From: Mycolicibacterium neworleansense
GTDB lineage: Bacteria; Actinomycetota; Actinomycetes; Mycobacteriales; Mycobacteriaceae
NCBI RefSeq assembly: GCF_001245615.1
Contig: NZ_CWKH01000001.1
Coordinates: forward strand, 1,364,001 to 1,428,000
DNA length: 64,000 nt
Direction of reading: 5' to 3'
Part shown: positions 27,185 to 37,294 of the stretch, piece by piece
How positions within the stretch are numbered: position 1 is the stretch's first letter
How the letters are laid out: each line of letters opens with the position of its first letter
Translations under genes and position numbers: made by a program
The notes under the pieces: generated by a model
What the model was told of the DNA's origin: nothing
The model's database searches: none
The model's input: only the letters and a program-made list of their open reading frames with translations

Positions 27185-28678
27185 ATGGACGCTTTGGACG
27201 TATCGCGGTGGCAGTTCGGGATCACCACCGTCTACCACTTCATATTCGTTCCGCTGACCATCGGGTTGGCGCCACTCATCGCCGTCATGCAGACGGCGTG
27301 GGTGGTGACCGGCAACGACAGCTGGTATCGACTGACCCGCTTCTTCGGCAAACTGTTCCTGATCAACTTCGCCATCGGTGTGGCAACCGGCATCGTGCAG
27401 GAGTTCCAGTTCGGCATGAACTGGAGCGAGTACTCCCGATTCGTCGGTGACATCTTCGGCGCTCCGCTGGCATTCGAAGGCCTGGTCGCGTTCTTCGTCG
27501 AGTCCACCTTCATCGGCTTGTGGATCTTCGGTTGGACCCGGCTCCCCCGGGCGGTCCACCTGTTCTGCATCTGGATGGTGGCCTTCGCGGTCAACGCGTC
27601 AGCCTTCTTCATCATCGCGGCGAACTCGTTCATGCAGCACCCGGTCGGCGCCAAGTTCAACCCGGAGAGCGGCCGCGCGGAGCTGATCGATTTCGGCGCC
27701 CTGCTGACCAACAACACGGCGATCTGGGCGTTCATGCACGTCGTCGCCGGATCACTGCTCACCGCCGGCACCTTCGTCGCGGCCGTCAGCGCCTGGCTGA
27801 TGGTGCGGGACCGGCGGCGCGCCGCCCGCGAAGAGAGCCTGGACACCCCGGCCGCCGAACCCACCGCGGACTCCGCGGGGATGTACCGGCCCGCCACCAT
27901 TCTCGGCAGCGTCGTCGCACTGGCGGCCGTGGTGGTGCTGTTCTTCACCGGCGACGTCCAGGGCAAGCTGATGTTTGTCCAGCAGCCGATGAAAATGGCT
28001 TCGGCCGAATCACTCTGCGACACGCAGACCGACCCGGACTTCTCGGTCCTCACCGTCGGCACGCACAACAACTGCGCCAGCGTGACCCACGTGATCGAGG
28101 TGCCCTACGTCCTGCCCTTCCTGGCCGAAGGCAAGTTCAGCGGTGTGACTCTGGAGGGTGTCAATGACCTTCAGCGGCAATACGAATCAAAGTTCGGACC
28201 CGGCGATTACCGGCCCAACCTTTTCGTCACCTACTGGTCGTTCCGGGCCATGATCGGCCTGATGCTGGTGCCGCTGGCGTTCGCGCTGGTCGCCCTGTGG
28301 CTCACCCGGGGCCGCCGGCTGCCCGATCAGCGGTGGTTCGGCATTTTCGCGCTGATCACACTGCCGACACCATTCCTGGCCAACTCCGCGGGCTGGGTGT
28401 TCACCGAAATGGGACGTCAACCCTGGGTGGTGGTACCCAACCCGACCGGCGACCAGATGGTCCGGCTGACCGTGCAGCAAGGCGTGTCGGATCATTCGGC
28501 CGGCACGGTGTTTTTCTCGCTTGCGGTCTTCACCCTGCTCTACGGCGTCCTCGCGGTCGTCTGGTTCTGGCTGATGCGTCGCTATGTCACCGAAGGACCC
28601 CTGGAACACGACTCCGAACCGGCACCGCCCACGCCTCCCGGCGAGGACGAATCTGCCCCCTTGTCTTTCGCTTACTGA
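27185..28678 (+). CDS. cydA: Cytochrome bd ubiquinol/menaquinol oxidase subunit I
   Basis: 497 residues from the ATG at 27185, preceded by AGGA. Candidate heme ligands are H18 (TTVYHFIF) and H185 (AFMHVVAG), and the quinone/heme region TEMGRQPWVVV lies at about 408-418. E101 and neighbours (FEGLVAFFVEST) fit the proton channel. The Q-loop is the short form. Subunit I binds hemes b558, b595 and d and oxidises quinol while reducing oxygen to water with high affinity, sustaining respiration at low oxygen and under bc1 inhibition. First gene of cydABDC; cydB follows after 15 bases. Confidence 0.97.
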   Translation: MDALDVSRWQFGITTVYHFIFVPLTIGLAPLIAVMQTAWVVTGNDSWYRLTRFFGKLFLINFAIGVATGIVQEFQFGMNWSEYSRFVGDIFGAPLAFEGLVAFFVESTFIGLWIFGWTRLPRAVHLFCIWMVAFAVNASAFFIIAANSFMQHPVGAKFNPESGRAELIDFGALLTNNTAIWAFMHVVAGSLLTAGTFVAAVSAWLMVRDRRRAAREESLDTPAAEPTADSAGMYRPATILGSVVALAAVVVLFFTGDVQGKLMFVQQPMKMASAESLCDTQTDPDFSVLTVGTHNNCASVTHVIEVPYVLPFLAEGKFSGVTLEGVNDLQRQYESKFGPGDYRPNLFVTYWSFRAMIGLMLVPLAFALVALWLTRGRRLPDQRWFGIFALITLPTPFLANSAGWVFTEMGRQPWVVVPNPTGDQMVRLTVQQGVSDHSAGTVFFSLAVFTLLYGVLAVVWFWLMRRYVTEGPLEHDSEPAPPTPPGEDESAPLSFAY

Positions 28679-28693
28679 GAGGACTGATCGCAG

Positions 28694-29734
28694 ATGGGAC
28701 TCCAAGAGCTTTGGTTCATACTCATCGCCGTTCTGTTCCTCGGATTCGTGGTACTGGAAGGCTTTGACTTCGGCGTCGGCATGCTGATGGCGCCGCTGGC
28801 CAGCGCAGGCGAAGGCGATCCGGAAAGCCGGAGGCGCGCTGTGCTCAACACCATCGGACCGGTGTGGGATGCCAATGAGGTGTGGCTGATCACCGCGGGC
28901 GCCGCCATGTTCGCGGCGTTCCCGAACTGGTACGCCACTCTGTTCTCAGCGCTGTACCTACCGCTGCTGGCCATCCTGTTCGGCATGATCCTGCGCATCG
29001 TCGGCATCGAGTGGCGCGGCAAGATCGACGACACCAAGTGGCGCAAGTATGCGGACCTCGGCATCGCCGTCGGATCGTGGTTGCCCGCCATCCTGTGGGG
29101 TGTCGCCTTCGCAATCCTGGTGCGCGGCTTGCCGATCGACGCCGACCATCGCGTCGATGCCTCGATCGGCGACGTGCTCAACGCCTACACCCTGCTCGGT
29201 GGCCTGGCCACCGCATCGTTGTTCGCGTTCTACGGTTCGGTGTTCATCGCCCTCAAGACCGCCGGGCCCATACGCGATGACGCCTTCCGGTTCGCCCGGA
29301 TACTGACTCTGCCGGTCATCCTGCTGGCCGGCGGGTTCGGGCTGTGGACGCAACTGGCTCACGGCAAGCCATGGACCTGGGCCGCGTTGGCGGTGGCGGT
29401 GATCGCGCTGCTCATCTCGGTGGCGCTGATGTGGTCGCGGTCGCGGGAAGGATGGGCGTTCGTCTCGACCGTGGTGGTCGTGGCGGCCGTCGTCGTCCTG
29501 CTGTTCGGAGTGATGTACCCGTACCTGCTGCCATCCACCCTCAATCCGGAATGGGGCGTGACGATCTACAACGGCTCGTCGACCCCGTACACCCTGAAGA
29601 TCATGAGCTGGGCGTCGTTGACCTTGCTGCCGCTGGTCCTGGTGTACCAGGGCTGGACGTACTGGGTGTTCCGCAAGCGGATTTCGGCCGATCGCATCCC
29701 GGCCCCCATCGGGTTGTCGCGGCGGTCAGTCTGA
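28694..29734 (+). CDS. cydB: Cytochrome bd oxidase subunit II
   Basis: 346 residues starting MGLQELWFILIAVLF with the family's ...VLEGFDFGVGML motif at about 19-30 and GPVWDANEVWLI at about 56-67. Eight or nine membrane helices. It forms the second half of the oxidase with CydA. GAGAGGA lies upstream as the ribosome-binding site. Its TGA (29732-29734) overlaps the proposed CTG start of cydD. Confidence 0.96.
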   Translation: MGLQELWFILIAVLFLGFVVLEGFDFGVGMLMAPLASAGEGDPESRRRAVLNTIGPVWDANEVWLITAGAAMFAAFPNWYATLFSALYLPLLAILFGMILRIVGIEWRGKIDDTKWRKYADLGIAVGSWLPAILWGVAFAILVRGLPIDADHRVDASIGDVLNAYTLLGGLATASLFAFYGSVFIALKTAGPIRDDAFRFARILTLPVILLAGGFGLWTQLAHGKPWTWAALAVAVIALLISVALMWSRSREGWAFVSTVVVVAAVVVLLFGVMYPYLLPSTLNPEWGVTIYNGSSTPYTLKIMSWASLTLLPLVLVYQGWTYWVFRKRISADRIPAPIGLSRRSV

Positions 29735-31338
29735 ATCTCTGGCGGGTACTGGGCATCCGCGGCGCCTCCGGGTCGACGGCGGCACTGCGGCGCCACCTCA
29801 TGGCGACAGTGGCATGCGGGGTGACCATCAGCGCCTGCACCATTGCCGCAGCCGTGGTGCTGGCGCACATCGTCGCCGCGATCATCACCGACCCGGGCAC
29901 AGCGACCCGCCACGGCGCGGCCCTGGCCGCGTTGTCGGCGCTGTGGGTGCTGCGGGCAGCCGCACACTGGCTGCAGGGCCGGCTGTCCCAGCGCGGCGCC
30001 ACCGCGATCATCGGAGAGTTGTCCGGACAGGTGCTGCGGTCGGTAACCACCGCGCCGCCCAGGCAGTTGGCCGCTGACCGCGACGCCGCCGCGGCCGTGG
30101 TGACGCGGGGGCTCGACGGGCTGCGCCCCTATTTCACCGGCTATCTGCCCGCGGTGATGCAGGCGGCGATCCTCACCCCGGTGGCGGTGGTGGTGATGGC
30201 CTGTTACGACCTGCAGGCCGCAGCGATCGTCCTGATCGCACTACCCCTGATCCCCGTGTTCATGGTGCTGATCGGTCTGGTCACCGCCGAGCGGTCGGCG
30301 GCAGCACTGGCCGCGATGACCACATTGCAGGCCCGATTGCTCGATCTGGTGGCGGGGATTCCGACGCTGCGCGCGGTCGGCCGAGCCGGCGGATCGGTCC
30401 AGCGGATCTCCGAACTGGCTGCCGCCCATCGCCGTTCGGCGATGGCGACCCTGCGGATCGCCTTTCTTTCGTCGCTGGTGCTTGAACTGCTGGCCACACT
30501 CGGCGTGGCATTGGTGGCGGTCAGCGTCGGTGTGCGGCTGGTGTACGGCGAGGTGACCCTGACGGCGGGTTTGACCGTTCTGCTGCTGGCCCCCGAGGTG
30601 TTCTGGCCGCTGCGGCGGGTAGGCGCTGCGTTTCATGCCGCCCAAGACGGGAAAACGGCGGCAGCACAGGCTTTCCGGTTGTGCGAGGCGCGCTCACCGG
30701 CAGAAGGTGGTGTCCGGCTGTCGGATTCGGCACCGACGATCGTGCTCGACGATCTAGGACCGGCGATCGGACCCGGCCGGGTGACGATCCTGACGGGGCC
30801 CAACGGGGCGGGAAAATCCACTGCACTGCAGGCCATTCTCGGACTGACCACGCTGCCGTCGGGCCCGGTACGAATCGACGGTGTCGACGTCGGCGACCTG
30901 GACCTGACGGCGTGGTGGCACACCGTCGCCTGGCTCCCCCACCGCCCGGTTCTCATCCCGGGCACCGTCCGCGAGAACCTGGAGCTGCTCGGGCCGCTGG
31001 ACGACCTGGACGGGGCCTGCCGCGCGGCCGGGTTCGACGATGTCCTCGCCGACCTTCCCGACGGCCTGGACACCCGGATCGGCCGCACCGGCGTCGGTCT
31101 GTCGCTGGGACAGAGGCAACGGCTGGGGCTCGCCCGCGCCCTCGGGTCGTCCGCGCATGTGCTGCTGCTCGACGAGCCCACCGCCCACTTGGACGCCGCC
31201 CTGGAACAGCGCGTCCTGCAGGCCGTGGTGGCGCGGGCACGAGCCGGCGCCACCGTGGTGGTGGTCGGGCACCGCGATCCGGTGTTGGCCATCGGCGATC
31301 AGGTGATCACGATTGGGGCCGTACATGTTCCGTCGTGA
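29731..31338 (+). CDS. cydD: Thiol reductant ABC exporter subunit CydD, probable CTG start
   Basis: 535 residues if started at the CTG at 29731 (CTG AAT CTC TGG), giving a four-base CTGA overlap with the cydB stop, the same geometry as the usual ATGA/GTGA. No ATG, GTG or TTG occurs in this frame between here and the ATG at about 29800, which would cut off the first 20-odd residues (LNLWRVLGIRG). Six-helix exporter domain to about 325, then an ATPase with GPNGAGKST, LSLGQRQRLGLARAL and VLLLDEPTAHLD. CydDC exports glutathione or cysteine and heme-related cargo in E. coli and is needed to assemble cytochrome bd. Confidence 0.88.
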   Translation: MNLWRVLGIRGASGSTAALRRHLMATVACGVTISACTIAAAVVLAHIVAAIITDPGTATRHGAALAALSALWVLRAAAHWLQGRLSQRGATAIIGELSGQVLRSVTTAPPRQLAADRDAAAAVVTRGLDGLRPYFTGYLPAVMQAAILTPVAVVVMACYDLQAAAIVLIALPLIPVFMVLIGLVTAERSAAALAAMTTLQARLLDLVAGIPTLRAVGRAGGSVQRISELAAAHRRSAMATLRIAFLSSLVLELLATLGVALVAVSVGVRLVYGEVTLTAGLTVLLLAPEVFWPLRRVGAAFHAAQDGKTAAAQAFRLCEARSPAEGGVRLSDSAPTIVLDDLGPAIGPGRVTILTGPNGAGKSTALQAILGLTTLPSGPVRIDGVDVGDLDLTAWWHTVAWLPHRPVLIPGTVRENLELLGPLDDLDGACRAAGFDDVLADLPDGLDTRIGRTGVGLSLGQRQRLGLARALGSSAHVLLLDEPTAHLDAALEQRVLQAVVARARAGATVVVVGHRDPVLAIGDQVITIGAVHVPS

Positions 31339-32857
31339 CCCGCTTCTCCGGCTGACGCTGGAGCTGTTGCGGCCCCGGCTGGGCCGGCTGATCCTGGCGA
31401 GTGCCCTCGGAGTGCTCTCACTCGGCAGCGCGCTGGCCCTGGCCGGTGTTTCGGCGTGGTTGATCACCCGGGCCTGGCAGATGCCCCCGATCCTCGACCT
31501 CTCGGTGGCCGTGGTTGCGGTGCGCGCACTGGGTATCTCGCGCGGCGTCCTCGGCTACTGCCAGCGGCTGGCCGCCCACGACACGGCATTACGGGCCGCG
31601 GCCAACGCCCGGACCGGGCTGTACCGCAAACTCGCCACCGGACCCGAAGACGAGGCGACACGGTTGCCCAATGGCGAACTGGTGGCCCGCGTAGGCAGCT
31701 CCGTCGACGAGCTGTCCGATGTGGTGGTGCGCTCGGTGCTGCCGATCGTGGTGGCCGCGGTGCTCAGCTGCGCAGCCGTCGGCGTCATCGCCCTCATCTC
31801 ACCGAGCGCGGCCGCGGTACTGGGACTGTGCCTGCTGATCGCCGGCGTGGCGGCCCCGGCGATCACCGCCCGCGCCGTGGCTGCCGCCGAATCGGTTGCG
31901 GTACAGCACCGTAGTGAACGCGACTCGGCGACCATGCTTGCCCTCGCGTACGCTCCGGAGTTGCGGGTGAGCGGACGGCTCGACGAGGTGATCGCCACCG
32001 CGGAGCGCCACCACCGCGACTGGGGGCATGCCGCCGACCGTGCCGCGGCCCCGGCGGCGCTGGCGGCAGCCATGCCCAGCATCGCCATCGGAGCCAGTGT
32101 GCTGGGCGCCGTCGTCGCAGGCATCGCGCTGGCTCCCACGACCGCACCGACCACGCTGGCCATCCTGATGTTGTTACCCCTGTCGGCCTTCGAGGCCACC
32201 ACGGCGCTTCCCGACGCTGCCGTCGGTCTCACCAGAGCCCGCATCGCCGCCCGACGTCTCCTCGAGCTCACCGAGAGCGACCCAGCGGCCCGACGACGCC
32301 CCTCCGTTGCGCCCGTCGACATTCCGGCCACGGGCCGGCTCGCCGTCGTCGGCCCGAGCGGCTCCGGCAAGACCACACTGCTGATGGCGATGACCGAGCA
32401 GCTCAACGAAACTCCGGGGCGCGCAGCCTTTTTCGCCGAGGACGCACACGTCTTCGAAACCACGGTGCGGGACAACCTGCTGGTCGTCCGCGGGGACGCC
32501 ACCGACGCCGAATTGCTCTCCGCGATCCGGCGTGTCGGCCTCACCGACTGGCTGGCCACACTGCCCGACGGGCTGTCGACCGTACTGGAGGGCGGCCACA
32601 ACGCTCTATCGGCCGGGGAGCGCCGCCGGCTCTTACTGGCCAGGGTGCTGCTGTCGGATTTCTCCGTCGTTCTGCTCGACGAGCCCACCGAGAACCTCGA
32701 CGCCGCCGATGGCCGGCGGATCCTCACCGAAATCCTCACTCCGGGCGATTGGTTCGCCGCCGAGCGCACCGTCGTCGTGGCCACCCACCATCTTCCGGAC
32801 ACTCTCGACTGCCCCGTCGTCCGCTGTCCGCAACCGGGCACCGCGATCGGCGAGTAG
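31325..32857 (+). CDS. cydC: Thiol reductant ABC exporter subunit CydC
   Basis: 510 residues from the ATG at 31325 (MFRRDPLLRLTLEL), overlapping cydD by 14 bases. Exporter membrane domain to about 310, nucleotide-binding domain with Walker A GPSGSGKTT, signature LSAGERRRLLLARVL and Walker B VVLLDEPTENLD. It pairs with CydD as a heterodimer. In many mycobacteria CydD and CydC are separate, as here. Ends 10 bases before the next small gene. Confidence 0.94.
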   Translation: MFRRDPLLRLTLELLRPRLGRLILASALGVLSLGSALALAGVSAWLITRAWQMPPILDLSVAVVAVRALGISRGVLGYCQRLAAHDTALRAAANARTGLYRKLATGPEDEATRLPNGELVARVGSSVDELSDVVVRSVLPIVVAAVLSCAAVGVIALISPSAAAVLGLCLLIAGVAAPAITARAVAAAESVAVQHRSERDSATMLALAYAPELRVSGRLDEVIATAERHHRDWGHAADRAAAPAALAAAMPSIAIGASVLGAVVAGIALAPTTAPTTLAILMLLPLSAFEATTALPDAAVGLTRARIAARRLLELTESDPAARRRPSVAPVDIPATGRLAVVGPSGSGKTTLLMAMTEQLNETPGRAAFFAEDAHVFETTVRDNLLVVRGDATDAELLSAIRRVGLTDWLATLPDGLSTVLEGGHNALSAGERRRLLLARVLLSDFSVVLLDEPTENLDAADGRRILTEILTPGDWFAAERTVVVATHHLPDTLDCPVVRCPQPGTAIGE

Positions 32858-32867
32858 CCTCACAGAC

Positions 32868-33422
32868 ATGACCGACGAGCGATCAAACCCGCCCGGGTCT
32901 GACGAGCCGCAGCCGGCCGGACCTCCCCCGCCACCGGCGTACCCCTACGGGCCGCCACCGGGCGCGTATCCCGGTGCCTACCCGCCGCCGCCACCATACG
33001 GCGGATACCCCATGCAACCAGCCACGCGTGCCCCCGCCAACGGGCTGGGCATCGCGGCGCTCCTGCTCGCGATCTTCGGGCTGCTGCTCGTGTGGTCGGT
33101 GATCGGCGGACTGATATTCGGCATCACCGCGATCATTCTCGGAATACTGGCCCGCGGGCGGTGCAAGCGCGGAGAAGCCACCAACTCCGGCGTCGCCGTC
33201 TCCGGAATCGCGCTCGGCGCCATCGCATGCGTGTTGTCACTGGTGTTCGTCGGCATCTGGACCTACTTCGGCGCGCGATGGTTCGACGACGTCGGCGGCC
33301 GGGACTACGTGTCCTGCCTGCAGCAGGCCGGCGACGACACCGCGGCTCAGCAGCGCTGCGAGCAAGAGTTCGAGCGGCGGGTCGAGGATTCGTTCGGCGT
33401 GACGCCCACCCCTACCCGCTGA
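32868..33422 (+). CDS. DUF4190-like small membrane protein with Pro/Tyr-rich N-terminus
   Basis: 184 residues starting MTDERSNPPGSDEPQP. Residues 1-60 are Pro/Gly/Tyr-rich and probably disordered. Two hydrophobic segments follow (about 65-95 and 108-130), separated by ARGRCKRGEATNSGVAVSG, a basic loop typical of DUF4190. The C-terminal 50 residues are acidic with two Cys (VSCLQQAG, QQRCEQEF). Function unknown. It begins 10 bases after cydC and may be the operon's last gene. Converges with tesB (6 bases between the coding ends). Confidence 0.82.
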   Translation: MTDERSNPPGSDEPQPAGPPPPPAYPYGPPPGAYPGAYPPPPPYGGYPMQPATRAPANGLGIAALLLAIFGLLLVWSVIGGLIFGITAIILGILARGRCKRGEATNSGVAVSGIALGAIACVLSLVFVGIWTYFGARWFDDVGGRDYVSCLQQAGDDTAAQQRCEQEFERRVEDSFGVTPTPTR

Positions 33423-33428
33423 GCCGAC

Positions 33429-34301
33429 TCACGGCTTGGCGGCGCCGGGGAAGTACTTGACGATGCCTTCCTGCACCACCGTGGCCAGCAACTGGCCCGA
33501 GGCATCGAAGAAGTGTCCGGTGCCGAGCCCACGGGACTCCGCTGCCACCGGCGACGTGGTGGAGTACAGCACCCACTCGTCGAACTTGATCGGCCGGTGG
33601 AACCACACCGAGTGATTCATCGTCACCGCGAAGATCCGGTCGAAGCCCCAGGACAAGCCGTGGGTGGTGATGATCGAATCGAGCACCGTGGTGTCCGACG
33701 AGTAGACCAGGGCCGCACCGTGCAGCACCGGATCGTCGGGCATCACCCCTTCGGTCTTGAGCCACACCCGGTTGTGGTCGAGCTTGCCGCCCTTGTCCCG
33801 CATCACCCAGGACGGGTCGTTGGTGTAGCGCCATTCGATCGGGCGCAACGCCTCGACGAACAACGGCACCGTCGTCTCGTAGCCGCGCAGCAGCTCGTCG
33901 ATCTTGGGCAGTGTGTCGGGATGCGGAACCTCCGGCGCGGGCACACTGTGCTCCAGCCCGCGTCCGGCGTTCATGTAGGACAGCATCACGGTGGTCAGCA
34001 GGTTGCCGTCCTGCATGACATCGACCCGCCGGTTGGCGAACCGGCGCTCGTCACGCAGCGGCACGACGTGGAACTCCAGATCCTTCTCCGGATCGCCACC
34101 GGCGATGAAATGCGCGTTCAACGCACTCGGTGCGAGTTTGTGTTCCAACGTGCGGCCGCCGGCGACGAACGCCTGCGCGACCATCTGCCCGCCGAAGGTG
34201 CGTACCGGGTTCTTGCTCGGATGCGAGCCGATGAACAGGTTGTCATCGACGCGATTCAGATCGAGAACAGCCAGCAGCTCCTCGAAATCCGGGTGTGTCA
34301 A
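33429..34301 (-). CDS. tesB: Acyl-CoA thioesterase II (double hotdog)
   Basis: 290 residues with two hotdog domains: GGQMVAQAFVAGGRT at about 37-51 and the second from about 160. The TesB active-site set can be located as Asp in YSSDTTVLD, Ser/Thr in TMNHSVWFHR and Gln in VVQEGIVKYF. It hydrolyses acyl-CoA to free acid and CoA. Last gene of the trpE-to-tesB minus-strand run, 47 bases after pyk, matching tesB1 (Rv1618) beside pykA in M. tuberculosis. Confidence 0.93.
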   Translation of the reverse strand: MTHPDFEELLAVLDLNRVDDNLFIGSHPSKNPVRTFGGQMVAQAFVAGGRTLEHKLAPSALNAHFIAGGDPEKDLEFHVVPLRDERRFANRRVDVMQDGNLLTTVMLSYMNAGRGLEHSVPAPEVPHPDTLPKIDELLRGYETTVPLFVEALRPIEWRYTNDPSWVMRDKGGKLDHNRVWLKTEGVMPDDPVLHGAALVYSSDTTVLDSIITTHGLSWGFDRIFAVTMNHSVWFHRPIKFDEWVLYSTTSPVAAESRGLGTGHFFDASGQLLATVVQEGIVKYFPGAAKP

Positions 34302-34348
34302 GAGATGCCTTTCGAGATCTATTGCAGGCGCTCTCCGGCCGAGGACCG

Positions 34349-35767
34349 CTAGACGTCGTCCTCCCCGATGCGGTGCACGTGGATCAGATTCGTGGAGCCT
34401 ACTGTGCCCGGAGGAGCACCCGCGACGATGACCACCAGCTCGCCGCGCTTGTAGCGGCCCAGATCCAGCAGCGACTTGTCGACCTGACGGATCATGTCGT
34501 CCGTGCTGGCCATCTGCGGCACGATGAACGTCTCGGTGCCCCAGGTCAGGGCCAATTGGCTGCGCACCTCGGGCAGTGCAGTGAAAGCCAGGACCGGAAG
34601 CGGTGTGTGCAGCCGGGCCAGGCGCCGCACGGTATCCCCGGATTGGGTGAACGCCACCAGGGCCTTGGCGTCGAGGCGCTCACCGATGTCGCGGGCCGCG
34701 TAGGAGATCACACCGCGCTTGGTGCGGGGGGTGTGGGTCAGGGGCGGCACCGTCACCGAGTTGTCCTCGACCGCCTTGATGATGCGGGCCATCGTCTTGA
34801 CGGCCTCCAGCGGGTACTTGCCGACCGAGGTCTCGCCGGAGAGCATCACCGCGTCCGCACCGTCGAGGACGGCGTTGGCGACGTCGGAGGCTTCGGCGCG
34901 AGTGGGCCGGGAACTGTCGATCATCGACTCCAGCATCTGGGTCGCGACGATGACGGGTTTGGCGTTCTCCCTGGCCATCTGGATGGCGCGCTTCTGGACC
35001 AGCGGCACTTCTTCCAGCGGCAGCTCGACGCCGAGGTCACCGCGGGCGACCATGATCGCGTCGAATGCCAGCACGATCGCCTCGAGGTTCTCGACCGCCT
35101 CGGGCTTCTCCAGCTTGGCGATCACCGGGACCCGGCGACCGACGCGGTCCATCACCTCGTGGACGAGCTCGACGTCAGCAGGTGACCGCACGAAGGACAA
35201 CGCGACCAGATCCACGCCGAGCCGCAGCGCGAATTCGAGATCCTCGATGTCCTTCTCGGACAGCGCCGGAGCCGTCACGTTCATGCCGGGCAACGACATG
35301 CCCTTGTTGTTGCTCACCGGACCGCCCTCGGTGACCGTGCACACCACGTCGTTGCCGTCGATCTGGTCGACCTTCAGGCCGACATTGCCGTCGTCGACGA
35401 GGACCCTGTCCCCCGGCCGGGCATCCTCGGCCAACCGCTTGTAGGTGGTCGACACCCGGTCATGGGTGCCCTCACAGTCATCGACGGTGATCCGCACCGA
35501 TTCTCCGGCCGCCCAGTAGGTCGGCCCCTCGGCGAAGCGGCCCAGCCGGATCTTGGGACCCTGCAGGTCAGCGAGCACGCCCACGGCGCGACCAGTGGCG
35601 TCCGATGCGGCCCGCACCCTCTTGTAGGCGGCTTCGTGGTCGGTGTAGTCACCGTGGCTGAAATTCAGCCGGGCGACGTCCATACCGGCCTCGACCAAGG
35701 CCCGCACCGTCTCATCCGTGCTGGTAGCGGGGCCAAGCGTACAAACGATCTTTCCGCGTCTGCTCAC
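34349..35767 (-). CDS. pyk: Pyruvate kinase
   Basis: 472 residues from a GTG at 35767 (SRRGKIVCTLGPAT). The (beta/alpha)8 core contains VARLNFSHGD, the catalytic VIAKLEKPEAVENL and the signature IMVARGDLGVELP; the B domain lies at about 70-165, and the C-terminal regulatory domain starts near 345. Converts phosphoenolpyruvate and ADP to pyruvate and ATP, the last step of glycolysis. Single full-length copy; 24 bases after gltD. Confidence 0.97.
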   Translation of the reverse strand: MSRRGKIVCTLGPATSTDETVRALVEAGMDVARLNFSHGDYTDHEAAYKRVRAASDATGRAVGVLADLQGPKIRLGRFAEGPTYWAAGESVRITVDDCEGTHDRVSTTYKRLAEDARPGDRVLVDDGNVGLKVDQIDGNDVVCTVTEGGPVSNNKGMSLPGMNVTAPALSEKDIEDLEFALRLGVDLVALSFVRSPADVELVHEVMDRVGRRVPVIAKLEKPEAVENLEAIVLAFDAIMVARGDLGVELPLEEVPLVQKRAIQMARENAKPVIVATQMLESMIDSSRPTRAEASDVANAVLDGADAVMLSGETSVGKYPLEAVKTMARIIKAVEDNSVTVPPLTHTPRTKRGVISYAARDIGERLDAKALVAFTQSGDTVRRLARLHTPLPVLAFTALPEVRSQLALTWGTETFIVPQMASTDDMIRQVDKSLLDLGRYKRGELVVIVAGAPPGTVGSTNLIHVHRIGEDDV

Positions 35768-35791
35768 GTCATGCCAGTCTAGTTGATCGAT

Positions 35792-37294
35792 TCAGACGAC
35801 GCTTAGCGGGAGCGTCCCGGGCCGCACAGGAGCCGGCAGATCCGACTCGCCCATCAGGTAGGCGTCCACCGCATGCGCCGCGCTGCGGCCCTCTGCGATG
35901 GCCCACACCACCAGCGATGCGCCCCGGTGCGCGTCACCGCAGACGAACACCCCGGGCGCGTCGGTCTGCCAGTCCGAACCGCAAGACACCGTGCCGCGCC
36001 GGGTCAGGGTGAGGTTCAACCCGTCGAGCAGCGCCATGTGCTCGACACCCTCGAACCCGATCGCCAGCAGCGCCAGATCACAGGGAATCTGCAACGACTC
36101 GCCCACCGGGGTGATCTCGCGGCGGCCGTCGGCGTCCCGGGTCACCCGCACCTCGGCGATCTCGATGGCCCGCACGTGTCCGTTGTCGTCGCCGATGAAC
36201 CGCTGCACGGCCACCTCGAATCGCCGCGCACCACCTTCGGCGTGAGCCGGGGAGGTCCGCAGCACCAGCGGCCATGTGGGCCACGGCGAGAGCTCGTCAT
36301 CGCGGGTCTCGGGCGGCTCGGTGTTGTAGTCGAGCTGAGTCACCGAGGCCGCGCCCTGACGGTGCGCGGTGCCCAGGCAGTCGGCACCGGTGTCACCACC
36401 ACCGATGATCACCACGTGCTTGCCCGCCGCCGAGATCGGCGTGGACGAGTCGCCCTCGCACTCCCGGTTGGCCGGCACCAGATGCTCCATGGCCAGGTGC
36501 ACACCCTCGAGTTCGCGGCCGGGCACCTCGTTGTCGCGACCCCGCAGCGCGCCGACCGCCAGCACCACCGCCTGATGACGTTGGCGCAACTGCTCGACGG
36601 TCAGGTCCACACCGACCTCGCATTCGGTGACGAACCGCGTGCCCTCGGCCCGCATCTGGGCCAGGCGCTGATTCAGCACCGACTTCTCGAGCTTGTACTC
36701 GGGGATTCCGTAGCGCAGCAGACCACCCACCCGGTCATCGCGCTCGTAGACGGTGACCTCGTGGCCGGCGCGGGTGAGTTGTTGCGCGGCAGCCAGACCC
36801 GCCGGACCGGAGCCGACCACCGCGACGCTCTTTCCGGTGGAGATCGCCGCCGGCTGGGGTTCGACGGTGCCGTTCATCCAGGCGTGATCAGCGATCGTCT
36901 GCTCGATCCGCTTGATCGTCACACTGCCGCCGGTCTGCTCCTCGGCGATCGACAGCACACAGGCAGCCTCGCAGGGCGCCGGGCACAGCCGGCCGGTGAA
37001 CTCCGGAAAGTTGTTGGTGGCGTGCAGACGATCACTGGCCGCGTCCCAGCGGCCACGCCGCACCAGGTCGTTCCATTCCGGGATCAGGTTGCCCAATGGA
37101 CAGCCCGCCTTGCCGGAGTGGCAGAACGGTATTCCGCAGTCCATACAACGCCGCGCCTGCTGCGACACCTCGCCGGCACGTTCATTGGGATCCTCGCGCT
37201 CGTACACCTCGCGCCAGTCCCCCACCCGTTCCTCGACGGGCCGCTTGGCGGCCTCGATCTTGGGTACGCGAAGAAATCCGGTCGGATCAGCCAC
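35792..37294 (-). CDS. gltD: Glutamate synthase small subunit
   Basis: 500 residues from a GTG at 37294, which overlaps the gltB stop by eight bases. Cys50, 53, 58 and 65 (CMDCGIPFC...GCP) and Cys104, 108 and 112 (CPAPCEAAC) are the iron-sulfur ligands. FAD-binding [14 protein letters not shown] is at about 150 and NADPH-binding [13 protein letters not shown] near 290. It passes electrons from NADPH to the GltB subunit. A longer open frame upstream overlaps gltB and is rejected as the start. Confidence 0.96.
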   Translation of the reverse strand: MADPTGFLRVPKIEAAKRPVEERVGDWREVYEREDPNERAGEVSQQARRCMDCGIPFCHSGKAGCPLGNLIPEWNDLVRRGRWDAASDRLHATNNFPEFTGRLCPAPCEAACVLSIAEEQTGGSVTIKRIEQTIADHAWMNGTVEPQPAAISTGKSVAVVGSGPAGLAAAQQLTRAGHEVTVYERDDRVGGLLRYGIPEYKLEKSVLNQRLAQMRAEGTRFVTECEVGVDLTVEQLRQRHQAVVLAVGALRGRDNEVPGRELEGVHLAMEHLVPANRECEGDSSTPISAAGKHVVIIGGGDTGADCLGTAHRQGAASVTQLDYNTEPPETRDDELSPWPTWPLVLRTSPAHAEGGARRFEVAVQRFIGDDNGHVRAIEIAEVRVTRDADGRREITPVGESLQIPCDLALLAIGFEGVEHMALLDGLNLTLTRRGTVSCGSDWQTDAPGVFVCGDAHRGASLVVWAIAEGRSAAHAVDAYLMGESDLPAPVRPGTLPLSVV

